A stretch of DNA of 33,782 nt from contig JAUNWT010000017.1 in assembly GCA_030540195.1 (NCBI GenBank), positions 1 through 33,782 on the forward strand, written 5' to 3'. Below, piece by piece: positions 26,001 to 33,770 of this stretch (the first letter of the stretch is position 1; the number at the start of each line of letters is the position of its first letter). Position numbers and translations under genes: made by a program. The notes beneath the pieces were generated by a model. The model did no database searches. It saw only the letters and a list, made by a program, of their open reading frames with translations, and was not told where the DNA came from. Origin of the DNA: Bacillota bacterium (lineage in GTDB: Bacteria; Bacillota_I; Bacilli_A; Erysipelotrichales; Coprobacillaceae).

Positions 26001-28161
26001 TTTACAATCAAAAGTAAATCATCCGGATGGTTCTGCTATTGAAAATGGTAAAGATAAAGATTCTCAACATAAAAACCATGCAGAAGCAAAAATTGAATAT
26101 ATTACAAATAAAGTAAATAGTGATGTTAAAGGTCAACCATTATTTAATGGAGATGTCACTTTAAAATTAACAATGACAGATACATTCAGTGGGTTACATT
26201 CTGTAGCTTATACTGTAAATGGTGTTCGTCATGAAGAAGTTATTAATATTGATAATCCAGCGATGACTGAATGGAAAGTAGAAAGCACTGATAGTAACTT
26301 AGTTACAAAAATCAGTAAAGAAATTACATTAAGTTCTCGTGAATACAACATGAATGATATTTCTGTTGAATTAAATGGATATGATAATGCAGGAAATGGA
26401 ATTAGCGCGCAAAAAGAAGTATTTAGTATTGATGTGACTCGTCCTGTTATTGATGTAACATATGATAACAATGATGATGATCCTGATTTTGAAAACTTCT
26501 TTAAAGCTGATAGAACAGCAACAATTACTGTTACTGAAAGAAACTTTGATCCAAATGGATTCGTTGCAGAAAGAACAGTAGATGGAAAGAAAGAAACATT
26601 ATCTTTAAATTGGACAACAGCTAATGTTGTTAATAATGTTTATACAGATGAAGTAACACATACAGCAACAGTTACTTATAACGCTGATGCTGATTATGAA
26701 TTCTCTATTGTAAAATGTGAAGATTTAGCAAAAAATAATGCATTACCATTTGCAACTCAAACATTTACAATTGATAAAACAAAACCTACAGTTCAAGTAT
26801 CTTATAATAATAATACATATAAAAATGAAAATTATTATAATGCTGGACGTGTTGCAACAATTACTATTAACGAACATAACTTTGAAACAAGTAGAATTAA
26901 TGTTATAGGTACTGCAACTGATAATGGGGCAACAATTAGTTTCCCTGCAACAAGTGTATGGTCTACAAACGGAGACGTTCATACAGCAACTATCAACTAT
27001 GGATATGATGGTGATTTTACATTCGATATCGAATATACTGATAAAGCTGGAAATAAGATGGATGATTATCAACAAGAACAATTCGTTGTTGATATGACAG
27101 CACCTACATTAGATATTACTGGTGTTGCAGATCATTCAGCAAATGCTGGTGATGTACAACCTGTTGTAACTTATAGTGATACAAACTTTGATAGTAATGG
27201 TGTTTCTATTTCTTATGTAGGAAGTAATAAGGGTGTATTACAAAGTGATGGTCAAAAAGCATCACAAGCTAATGGTGAAGTATTTACATTCAAAAATCCT
27301 GAAAAGAAAAAAGAAAATGATGACATTTATACAATTCATGCAAGTGTTGTCGATAAAGCAGGAAATGAAACAACAAAAGAAATTACATATTCTGTTAATA
27401 GATTTGGTTCAACTTATGAATTAGTAAATGATATTAAAGCTAATAACGGTAAGTATACAAATAAAGAATATAATGTTGTTGTTAATGAAATTAACCCAGA
27501 TACATTACAAAAAATGTCTGTTAAAGTTTCAAAAAATAACACAACAGAAGAAATCACACCTAGTGAATATAGTGTGAATAAAGTTAATGTAAATGGTAGT
27601 TGGAATCAATATCAATATGTCATTAATAAAGACTTATTTGAAAAAGATGGAAAATACAGTGTACATCTTTATTCAGAAGATAGTGCAGGAAATGTTAATG
27701 AAAATATTGATGAAGTTAAAAAAGCAAATATTAACTTCGGTATTGATAAAACAAAACCTCAAGTTGTTTCTATTAACTTAGAAAATGGTACAACTTATGC
27801 TGAAAATGGAATGAATGGACAAGTATCAATCAATGATAACTTAGTGTTAGATAAAGTAGAAATTCAATTAAATGGTAAATCAGTAAAATATACAAATAAA
27901 GATGATTTATATAATTTTGTTATTTCTGAAAAGAATTCAGCACAAAATGCAGTTATTATTGCTAAAGATGCTGCTGGAAATACAACTAAATTAAACATTG
28001 AAGATTTCTTTGTTACTACTAATTTATTTGTAAGATGGTATAACAATAAACCATTATTTATTGGAAGTATTGCAGTAGTTGTAGTTCTTGTTGGAGGAGC
28101 TTGGTATTTCTTAGTTGGTAAGAAAAAAGTACCTGAAACTTCTCAAAATGAAGCAAATTAA
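23050..28161 (+). CDS. Large Ig-like repeat surface protein with C-terminal membrane anchor
   Basis: A 1703-residue protein. A signal peptide (about 1-30, KKLLSCMVVLAMVLSTLMYS) is followed by Big_2-type domains (about 140-225, 238-313 and 400-490), each with a VDENTGKV- or IDASTGDV-like turn. Many further Ig-like modules follow, marked by DxTxP and DxAGN motifs (such as DVTRPVIDVTY, DKTKPTVQVSY and DMTAPTLDI). At the C-terminus one membrane helix (PLFIGSIAVVVVLVGGAWYFLVG) precedes a lysine cluster and a short tail. No LPXTG is present, so it should be held by the membrane rather than sortase-linked. It has its own promoter and a GAGGAGGGG ribosome site. It is probably an adhesin or envelope-spanning stalk. 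A link to the secretion system is suggested by position and promoter only. Confidence 0.88.
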   Translation: MIKNHIKKLLSCMVVLAMVLSTLMYSNVDAVDEGKQLMIQVLNNVATESSEKVISVGIYQNETDEDSILTQKLSDNDIATFDLDASITGEVFIKLLSDGSTNSTIDEFKYSITDDSNKQYCVYNLTDKSFTTDKKLTPSMLFEKDSLTVQYGDDVTNDLTTNVTVSYESNNDDVATVDENTGKVTTVKPGEAKITAKVNDEDFENIEASYSLTVTKRDAGMQFADSMGIANGEKTIERIKGTLKNEVVFNKELEKAPKVTYESSAPAVAKIDASTGDVELLKNGKTTITATLVGDDYYNTDSKSYILNVVKKDDESHFANVKVDGVDQTLSENNDPIELVKITNAATVSNLNIEYSIDGGQTWDSQVPTENKMGKYDVTVRLSDDDYVCVKPPVTSILREQQKIVLKHDKNISLNEDGTFDAEYDKTSSKVFGDIAYKSNKENVASVDENGKVSFVSFGDATITLSVDKVTDDTNKLYYDSAEETYNVTCLELKDEDVQNAFTIYSNYQEGQENQEAYLKNNTFYGKDSITIVCNDGYSITDASTLGFRKWTNSITYTVDKSDVQLRVKNKNGVTSRIKNISHYLKMDGDIKFDVDSTAPYIDGKSINIVKKDENKILRFFTFGLFGNGSLTIKVPAVDEESGYAKAVLYENKDGKYNQLKECNVDEESGLATFELNPNVKYPALYLKLIDHVGNESKEILINHENTKLANWNGVFNLETNKPELENIQLSKEDYQDSNSKKWYNNQNKDGLPTVAFDAKDVDSGLYAVKVTVNGTVLKGNVNHDTSIDVNGNTKVEDDSDDYLFDFRDVEQPDVKNFKVNLNDYQNMISYSKEDGKIYVDSAKGEYNVSITVYDKAGNVETKDVTFYEDITSPEITSMKFTNKAGSSKEDATNVVALMQDNKVYGYFFNEDTTVTITANDFSDEKSSSGLNKIYYKLVKKGEKFDETDLTKYDSKVVSNGQIQFTVSKGFKGQLYAYVDDHVGLQSKVNHPDGSAIENGKDKDSQHKNHAEAKIEYITNKVNSDVKGQPLFNGDVTLKLTMTDTFSGLHSVAYTVNGVRHEEVINIDNPAMTEWKVESTDSNLVTKISKEITLSSREYNMNDISVELNGYDNAGNGISAQKEVFSIDVTRPVIDVTYDNNDDDPDFENFFKADRTATITVTERNFDPNGFVAERTVDGKKETLSLNWTTANVVNNVYTDEVTHTATVTYNADADYEFSIVKCEDLAKNNALPFATQTFTIDKTKPTVQVSYNNNTYKNENYYNAGRVATITINEHNFETSRINVIGTATDNGATISFPATSVWSTNGDVHTATINYGYDGDFTFDIEYTDKAGNKMDDYQQEQFVVDMTAPTLDITGVADHSANAGDVQPVVTYSDTNFDSNGVSISYVGSNKGVLQSDGQKASQANGEVFTFKNPEKKKENDDIYTIHASVVDKAGNETTKEITYSVNRFGSTYELVNDIKANNGKYTNKEYNVVVNEINPDTLQKMSVKVSKNNTTEEITPSEYSVNKVNVNGSWNQYQYVINKDLFEKDGKYSVHLYSEDSAGNVNENIDEVKKANINFGIDKTKPQVVSINLENGTTYAENGMNGQVSINDNLVLDKVEIQLNGKSVKYTNKDDLYNFVISEKNSAQNAVIIAKDAAGNTTKLNIEDFFVTTNLFVRWYNNKPLFIGSIAVVVVLVGGAWYFLVGKKKVPETSQNEAN

Positions 28162-28184
28162 TAAAAAATAAATATCTGTTTATT

Positions 28185-28232
28185 TTTAAAACAAACCGTC
28201 CTCGTTAAAGCGAAGACGGTTCTGTTTTAAAA
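28185..28232 (+). terminator. Terminator of the Ig-protein gene
   Basis: A long interrupted stem: ACCGTC (28195-28200) and TCG pair with CGA and GACGGT (28215-28220), extended by TTTAAAACA/TGTTTTAAA. The gene-free stretch 28162-28467 holds this terminator and the ToxI gene. Confidence 0.8.
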
Positions 28233-28253
28233 TGAAGAATATTTCAAGAATTA

Positions 28254-28282
28254 TTGTTTTTTGAGACAAAACTTGATATTAT
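28254..28282 (+). promoter_or_regulatory. Promoter of the ToxI RNA
   Basis: TTGTTT (28254-28259), 17-nt spacer and TATTAT (28277-28282), conserved in the orphan copy at 2685-2713. Confidence 0.62.
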
Positions 28283-28307
28283 TGCAGTGGAGAAGTTTAT
28301 CTTCAAC

Positions 28308-28418
28308 ATCAGGTGATTCTCTACCAAATAGTGAGAGCTAAAAAATCAGGTGATTCCCTACCAAACAGTGGGAGCTAAAAAATCAGGTGATTCCCTACCA
28401 AATAGTGGGAGCTAAAAA
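28308..28418 (+). repeat. Three tandem 37-nt ToxI repeats
   Basis: Units are 28308-28344, 28345-28381 and 28382-28418, each starting ATCAGGTGATT and ending AGCTAAAAA. They differ only in the pairing triplets and one base of the AAATA/AAACA loop. They are directly adjacent, with no spacers. Confidence 0.95.
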
Positions 28419-28420
28419 GG

Positions 28421-28449
28421 ATACGAAGAGTAAAATCTTCGTATTTTTT
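28421..28449 (+). terminator. Terminator between toxI and toxN
   Basis: ATACGAAGA (28421-28429) pairs with TCTTCGTAT (28436-28444) and runs into T residues. It sets the excess of antitoxin RNA over toxin mRNA, as is usual for type III systems. Confidence 0.88.
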
Positions 28450-28467
28450 ATTTAAAGGAGAAAATTT

Positions 28468-29010
28468 ATGAAATTGTATGAAATTGATCGAGATTATATG
28501 GATTATCTTCATAAGATAGATTCAAAAGTATTAACACATAATGTGGATAAACATCAAAGAAAGTTTATAGCGATAAAAGTTAAACTGAATGGTTATCAGT
28601 ATTTTGTGCCTTTATCATCCCCTGATTTTAGAGATTATTATGATGATCATGGTATCAAGAAAGTACAGTATACGCGAGTACCTACTATTAAAAGGATTTT
28701 TAATGGAAATCCTACAGTTGAATCTTATTTAGGAAAATTATTATTTAATAATATGATCCCTGTTCCTAAAGGATTTTATTATGAATTTAATATTTTTTTA
28801 GAAAAAGATCAAAAGTATAAAGGATTACTTATTGATCAAGTACGCATTTTAAGAAGTAAAAAGAATCAAGAAGATATTTTAAAAAGAGCACAAGTTGTTT
28901 ATAAACTTAAAAGTAGGAATTCTTCATATAGTTATATTCAATACGCAACCGTAGATTTCTCTTTATTAGAAAAAGCATGCGATAAATACTTTGAAAAACA
29001 AGGATGTTAA
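28468..29010 (+). CDS. toxN: ToxN/AbiQ-family type III toxin (endoribonuclease)
   Basis: A 180-residue protein of typical ToxN length. Family motifs visible are YQYFVPLSSP (43-52) and FNNMIPVP (93-100), in a basic, beta-rich fold without signal or membrane segment. ToxN cuts RNA at A-rich sites and is held inactive by ToxI pseudoknots. Released on phage infection, it causes abortive infection. The ToxI repeats and terminator directly upstream confirm the assignment. AAGGAG lies 7 nt before the ATG. The residue after SSP is Asp53, where I recall a catalytically important Lys (Lys55 of Pectobacterium ToxN), so activity needs testing; several lysines (64, 65) lie nearby. Confidence 0.9.
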   Translation: MKLYEIDRDYMDYLHKIDSKVLTHNVDKHQRKFIAIKVKLNGYQYFVPLSSPDFRDYYDDHGIKKVQYTRVPTIKRIFNGNPTVESYLGKLLFNNMIPVPKGFYYEFNIFLEKDQKYKGLLIDQVRILRSKKNQEDILKRAQVVYKLKSRNSSYSYIQYATVDFSLLEKACDKYFEKQGC

Positions 29011-29038
29011 TGAATTATTCAAAAAAGTATATTATAAT
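29010..29038 (+). promoter_or_regulatory. Putative promoter of the ROK kinase operon
   Basis: TATAAT (29033-29038) with ATGAAT (29010-29015) at 17 nt, directly after the toxN stop. Confidence 0.45.
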
Positions 29039-29063
29039 AAAAGAAGAGTGAAAGGAGAAGACT

Positions 29064-29951
29064 ATGAAAGAATATTTAGCTTTTGATGTTGGGGGAACAT
29101 CTGTAAAATATGCATTATGTAATGAAGAGGGAGAAGTCTTTTCTTCAAGTAAATTTAAAACACCTGATACATTAGAAAAAATGTATCTTGAAATAGAGAA
29201 AGTCGTTAATAATAATCCAAATGTTGAAGGTATCGCCTTATCTATGCCAGGAGCAGTCGATAGTGATGGGGGTATTATTTATGGTTCAAGTGCTATTAAT
29301 TATATCCATGGACCAAATATAAAAGAAGATTTACAAAGTCGTTTTCATAAACCTGTTGAATTAGAAAATGATGCCAACTGTGCAGCTTTAGCGGAAGTAT
29401 GGAAAGGTGTCGCTAAAGATGAAAAAGATTGTTGCTTTATTGTCAGTGGAACAGGAATTGGTGGTGCTGTTATTAAAGATAGACATGTTCATCATGGTAA
29501 TGCTTTACATGGTGGAGAATTTGGTTATATGATCATGCGCTATGAACCAAGTGAAGGAAAATATTACACATGGTCTGATGATGGCTCTACAGTAGCAGTT
29601 ACTAAAAGAGTCGCAAAAGAACTTGGAAAAGATTATCATGATTTAGATGGTAAAGAAATTTTTGATCATGATAGTGTTAATGAAGTATATAAAAAATACG
29701 TCGATGAATATTATCGTACTCTTGCTATGGGAATCTATAATCTACAATATGCTTATGATCCAAGCATGATTGTTATTGGTGGAGCAATCTCTACAAGAGA
29801 AGAACTTTTAGATAAAATCAATGAACAATTAGATATCATCTTTGGACAATTAACACATGCTCATGTAAGACCAAATGTAAAAGTATGCAAGTTTGGAAAT
29901 GATGCTAATCTTATAGGGGCAACCTATCATTATATCCAAAGACACGAATAG
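29064..29951 (+). CDS. ROK-family sugar kinase
   Basis: A 295-residue cytoplasmic kinase. The N-terminal phosphate-binding motif is DVGGTSVKYA (8-17). The sugar-site region reads LENDANCAALAE, then GTGIGGAVI and HGGEFGYM. The usual ROK zinc motif CxCGxxGC is absent, as in the beta-glucoside kinase-like branch of the family. The substrate is therefore uncertain: a beta-glucoside, glucose or N-acetylmannosamine are possible. An AAAGGAG site precedes the ATG. The next gene starts 9 nt after its stop and is co-transcribed. Confidence 0.88.
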   Translation: MKEYLAFDVGGTSVKYALCNEEGEVFSSSKFKTPDTLEKMYLEIEKVVNNNPNVEGIALSMPGAVDSDGGIIYGSSAINYIHGPNIKEDLQSRFHKPVELENDANCAALAEVWKGVAKDEKDCCFIVSGTGIGGAVIKDRHVHHGNALHGGEFGYMIMRYEPSEGKYYTWSDDGSTVAVTKRVAKELGKDYHDLDGKEIFDHDSVNEVYKKYVDEYYRTLAMGIYNLQYAYDPSMIVIGGAISTREELLDKINEQLDIIFGQLTHAHVRPNVKVCKFGNDANLIGATYHYIQRHE

Positions 29952-29960
29952 GAGGATCAT

Positions 29961-30632
29961 ATGAATAAACAAATACCTAAAATAAATACACAACTTAGAA
30001 GCCATACAATTTTAGTACCGGAAGTTTATCGTGAAGCAACAGGTGTTTTAATCAATGGAAAACGTATCAAATCATTGGTATTTTCTACAGATGTCGCCGT
30101 TATTGCCAACTGTAATGCTGATGCGGTTATTGCAGTTTATCCATTTACACCAACCATTCAAATAACAGAATCAATTATTTCTGTAGCACAAAGACCTGTC
30201 TTTGTAGGTGTTGGTGGTGGAACAACGGCTGGTAAACGTGTTGAATCTATTGCTTTAGATGCAGAACTTCATGGAGCAACAGCAGTTGTCTTAAATGCAC
30301 CAACAACAACAGAATTCATTCAAAATCTTGCACAAGATATTGATATTCCAGTTGTATTAACCATTGTTTCTTTAAATGAAGATTTAGAAAAAAGAATGTT
30401 ACATACAGGTGCCAATATTGTTAATGTTTCTGGGGGAAAAGACACCGTTAAAATAGTTAAAAAACTAAGAGAAATAAGTCCTGATTTTCCAATTATTGCA
30501 ACAGGTGGACCAACTGAAGAAACAGTAAGAGAAGTTATTCAAGCAGGTGCTAATGCCGTTACCTTTACACCTCCTACCAATGGAGAAATCTTTAAAGGTA
30601 TGATGGAAGAATATAGACATAGATATGATTAA
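29961..30632 (+). CDS. TIM-barrel protein, unknown activity
   Basis: A 223-residue protein with the alternating beta-alpha pattern of a TIM barrel and a C-terminal phosphate-binding loop (PIIATGGPTEETV followed by AGANAVTFTPP). Another glycine-rich loop, VGVGGGTTAGKRV, lies about residue 80. Relatives are loosely annotated as hydrolases in Bacillota, and an aldolase or epimerase acting on a sugar phosphate would fit the partner kinase. GGAGG overlaps the end of the kinase gene and sits 5 nt before the ATG. Confidence 0.7.
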   Translation: MNKQIPKINTQLRSHTILVPEVYREATGVLINGKRIKSLVFSTDVAVIANCNADAVIAVYPFTPTIQITESIISVAQRPVFVGVGGGTTAGKRVESIALDAELHGATAVVLNAPTTTEFIQNLAQDIDIPVVLTIVSLNEDLEKRMLHTGANIVNVSGGKDTVKIVKKLREISPDFPIIATGGPTEETVREVIQAGANAVTFTPPTNGEIFKGMMEEYRHRYD

Positions 30633-30662
30633 TAAAAGTTCCTCATTTGAGGAGCTTTTATT
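30631..30662 (+). terminator. Terminator of the ROK operon
   Basis: AATAAAAGTTCCTC (30631-30644) pairs with GAGGAGCTTTTATT (30649-30662), with one wobble and a 4-nt loop. Confidence 0.8.
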
Positions 30663-30756
30663 ATATGCTTTTTTATTATGTTATTAATTACAGGTTTTAG
30701 AATTTTTTATGAGATAACCCCTAATAATACCCATTTAATCATTATAATAAGCGCGG

Positions 30757-30795
30757 CAATAACTTAGTTTATTTTATTATAAAATTAGGTTATTG
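30757..30795 (+). promoter_or_regulatory. Inverted repeat before the STAND NTPase gene
   Basis: CAATAACTTA (30757-30766) and TTAGGTTATTG (30785-30795) form an imperfect inverted repeat ending just before the AAGGAG ribosome site. TATAAT (30743-30748) lies upstream and a TATAAA (30778-30783) lies between the arms. It could be a repressor site or a leader hairpin masking the ribosome site. Confidence 0.45.
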
Positions 30796-30809
30796 AAGGA
30801 GAAAGGGTT

Positions 30810-33770
30810 ATGGCTGTTATTACTGATATAAAAAGAAGAATTTTAGAATTGTCTCCTGCGGGATTTCAAGAGTTTTGTGATGCCTTTTTAAAAAAGAAAG
30901 GCTATGGATTGATTCATAGTTATGGAATGCAATCAGGAATAGAAAATACAACAATTGGTCATCCCGATACATATTTTAGAAAAGATAATGGAAAATATGT
31001 ATTTGTAGTTTATACAAAACAACAGACAAATATTTATAAAAAAGTTAAAGAAGATATAGATAAATGTTTAGATAAGAATAAACCGAAATTAGATAAAGAG
31101 GATATTGATGAAATTATTTGTTGTCATGCATCATCAAATCTAAGTTCAGGAGATGATCAACAATTATATAAGTATTGTAAAGAACAAGGCGTAAAATTGA
31201 TGATATATGGGATAGACGAAATATCATTAGAAGTTTTTAATAGTTATCATTCTTTAGTTAGAGATTATTTGGGATTATCAATAGATACAAATCAAATAAT
31301 GGATAGAGATGATTTTATTTATAAGTATAATTCTAATAAAATGGTAGCACCATTAAATACGATATTTCAATTTAGAAATGATGAAAAATCAAAGCTAAAA
31401 CAATGCATATTAGATTCTTCAATTGTTATGGTTACAGGTAAAGCAGGAGTTGGAAAAACAAGATTAGTTTTAGAAACTATTTTAGAACTTGAATCAGAAA
31501 AAAATTATAAAGTATTATGTGTAAAAAATAATAATTTACCTATCTATGATGATTTGGTTTGTCATTTGGAAGAGAAAGAAAAATATTTATTATTTCTTGA
31601 TGATGCAAATGAATTTGCGGGGCTAAGTCAAATTCTTTCTTATATAACGAAAGAAAAATGTAAAGACGAAATAAAAATAGTTGTTACAGTTAGAGATTAT
31701 GTAAAAAAGGAAGTTGAAAAAATAATTCTAAAATATGAATTTCCTAGAATTATTAATGTTGATGTATTTAATAGAGAGCAAATTACTGAATTTTTGAAAA
31801 GCAATTTTAATATTGATCATGAAATATTTATATCTCAAATTATGAAAATATCTAGAGGAAATTTACGAATGGCATACATGGCTGGAAAGATTGCTACAGA
31901 AAATAATACATTAAAAAGTATTATAGATGTAACGCAATTATATGAAGTGTATTATTCACCATATGTGGATATATATTTTGGAAATAATGAAAAATTATGT
32001 TTTTTTACTGGCTTTTTAGCAATTGTAAGAGGGCTCTACTTTGAAAATCAATATATGTATAGTGATGTTTTAAAAGCAATGGATATATCTTTAGAAGAAG
32101 TGAGAAAATATATAGAATATTTGTCAATGATAGAATTTGTAGAAGTAAAAAAAGATAAGGTTGTTCTTTTTTCTGATCAATCTCTCGCAAATTATATGAT
32201 TTATTATACTTTCTTTCAAAGAAAGATTTGTCCTTTTTCAACTGTTTTAGAATTATGCTTTCCTAATTTTGAAAATGCAATAATTGAAGCTATAAATGTT
32301 ATTTTGAATTTATTTAACAATGGTAATAATATTGAATATTGTACGCAGGAAATATTAAAAGCATGGAATATATTTTCAAAGGATAAGAATTTTATAAAAG
32401 CATTTCATATATTTGATCCAGAAAAAACTTTTATATATATAAATGATATTCTTGAAGAGCTGGATTTTAAAGTAATAAATAATGAAAATTCTTATATAGA
32501 TTACCATTGGATACTAGATAGTCTTTCAGGTTTTGAAAATGAGGAATATTTTGAAACAGTACTTGATTTATTAATAAAATATTGTTCAAAGTCAAATAAT
32601 TTTCTTGAAAATGGATGTACTTGGTTGATAAGAAATTATGGACTCAATAGAGATGCGTTAAATGGAGAATATTATAATATAACGTTTGTTAGTCATTATT
32701 TATTTGATCACTTAAAGGATGAAATCCACTATTTAGTTTTCTTTAAATGGGTTAATAAGGTTTTAAGATTATATTTTCCATTAGGCAAACGTAATGATAA
32801 ATATTCAAATTATGATGGATTTATGGCATATAGTGAAGAACTTATAAAATATCGTTTTTATTGTTGGAAGGGGTTATTGAAAGCTTCTAAAGATAATACA
32901 TATAAAAGACAGATTCTTCTTTTTTTAAATTCATATATAGATGGTTTTGAAGTTAATGTAGATATTGATACAAATGTTTTTGAATATGATTTAAAATTCA
33001 TTAAGAAAATAATAAATCATTTAATGACAGATGATTTGTTAGTGATGAGTTGTATTAATAAGTTTCAAACAATTTGTAAAATGGACTGTGAGGAAACATG
33101 GAATGCTTTTTTAAAAAGTAAAACCTGGTTAGTATATGACTTGTTGAAAGATAATTATTATCAATCAAATTTAGAATATTTTGAATATGAGAAATGTAGA
33201 AAAAATAAAATACAAAAATATGTAGAACAATTAACAAAAGAAGATATAAAAAAGTTTATCATTACTATTAATAGTTTTATGAGTTTGTATAGTGAAGAAT
33301 TAGATATGTATGGTATTAATAATGGAATAGAGATTTCTATTGATTGTAGTATAAATAATAAAGAGAAACTTTTTTCATTTTTTGAGAATATAATTTTATA
33401 TGGAACATCTTTAGATATTTCACCACGTAATTTATTTACTTTTCTTTATTATTTCTTTGAACCAATAGAGATTTATGACTATATAATGAAATATGATTTT
33501 AATCAAAAAAATAAATGGCAATATATTTTCTTTGAAACATTACCACAAGAATATGTTACAAGAAAGTTATATGATGAATTAAAGAAATATTTTGAAAATG
33601 TTGATAATAATAAAAACAATCAGTTATATAATTATAATTTAAAAATATTAGATAAATTCTTAATAATAGAAAAAGATATTTATCCAATCATAACAAAAAT
33701 TATTATGAATAGTAAAAATAATGATCTTCAAAAGAATTATCTAACATGTTTATTTGAAGATAATTACTAA
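30810..33770 (+). CDS. STAND-type NTPase with nuclease-like N-terminus, candidate anti-phage protein
   Basis: A 986-residue protein. Residues 1-150 resemble a restriction-endonuclease-like domain: ELSPAGFQEFCDAFLKKKGY, then HPDTYF (51-56) and a strand FVVYTKQ (65-71). A P-loop NTPase follows, with Walker A GKAGVGKT (210-217), Walker B YLLFLDDANEF and VTVRDY as the sensor strand, which fits nSTAND3-type modules. From about 450 the chain is a long helical, Tyr- and Asn-rich region, probably a sensor. Such proteins usually sense a phage product, oligomerise and trigger an effector. As I recall, relatives carry Glu at the position of Val67, so the nuclease may be inactive. The gene ends 12 nt before the window edge. 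Confidence 0.78.
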   Translation: MAVITDIKRRILELSPAGFQEFCDAFLKKKGYGLIHSYGMQSGIENTTIGHPDTYFRKDNGKYVFVVYTKQQTNIYKKVKEDIDKCLDKNKPKLDKEDIDEIICCHASSNLSSGDDQQLYKYCKEQGVKLMIYGIDEISLEVFNSYHSLVRDYLGLSIDTNQIMDRDDFIYKYNSNKMVAPLNTIFQFRNDEKSKLKQCILDSSIVMVTGKAGVGKTRLVLETILELESEKNYKVLCVKNNNLPIYDDLVCHLEEKEKYLLFLDDANEFAGLSQILSYITKEKCKDEIKIVVTVRDYVKKEVEKIILKYEFPRIINVDVFNREQITEFLKSNFNIDHEIFISQIMKISRGNLRMAYMAGKIATENNTLKSIIDVTQLYEVYYSPYVDIYFGNNEKLCFFTGFLAIVRGLYFENQYMYSDVLKAMDISLEEVRKYIEYLSMIEFVEVKKDKVVLFSDQSLANYMIYYTFFQRKICPFSTVLELCFPNFENAIIEAINVILNLFNNGNNIEYCTQEILKAWNIFSKDKNFIKAFHIFDPEKTFIYINDILEELDFKVINNENSYIDYHWILDSLSGFENEEYFETVLDLLIKYCSKSNNFLENGCTWLIRNYGLNRDALNGEYYNITFVSHYLFDHLKDEIHYLVFFKWVNKVLRLYFPLGKRNDKYSNYDGFMAYSEELIKYRFYCWKGLLKASKDNTYKRQILLFLNSYIDGFEVNVDIDTNVFEYDLKFIKKIINHLMTDDLLVMSCINKFQTICKMDCEETWNAFLKSKTWLVYDLLKDNYYQSNLEYFEYEKCRKNKIQKYVEQLTKEDIKKFIITINSFMSLYSEELDMYGINNGIEISIDCSINNKEKLFSFFENIILYGTSLDISPRNLFTFLYYFFEPIEIYDYIMKYDFNQKNKWQYIFFETLPQEYVTRKLYDELKKYFENVDNNKNNQLYNYNLKILDKFLIIEKDIYPIITKIIMNSKNNDLQKNYLTCLFEDNY

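Larger units (their letters stand above)
28289..28449 (+). ncRNA. toxI: ToxI antitoxin RNA of a type III toxin-antitoxin system
   Basis: The transcript should run from just after the -10 through three tandem 37-nt repeats to the terminator, leaving toxN to read-through, as in known ToxIN loci. Each unit has GGT...ACC enclosing a triplet that pairs with a triplet beyond the ACC (CTC/GAG, CCC/GGG, CCC/GGG), an H-type pseudoknot supported by paired changes. Units end in an A run followed by ATC, giving AAAT junctions of the kind ToxN cuts to release monomers. The motif order (AGGTGATT, CTACC, AGTG, AGCTA) resembles the Pectobacterium ToxI repeat as I recall it. Confidence 0.9.

Noticed and set aside
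28308-28418. Three 37-nt repeats as a small CRISPR array
   Set aside because: The units are directly adjacent with no spacers, no cas gene is near, and a terminator plus a ToxN gene follows. ToxI fits fully.
28289-28449. Tandem riboswitch or T-box leader
   Set aside because: The downstream gene is a ToxN toxin, no T-box or glycine-aptamer core is present, and the pseudoknot layout is that of ToxI.
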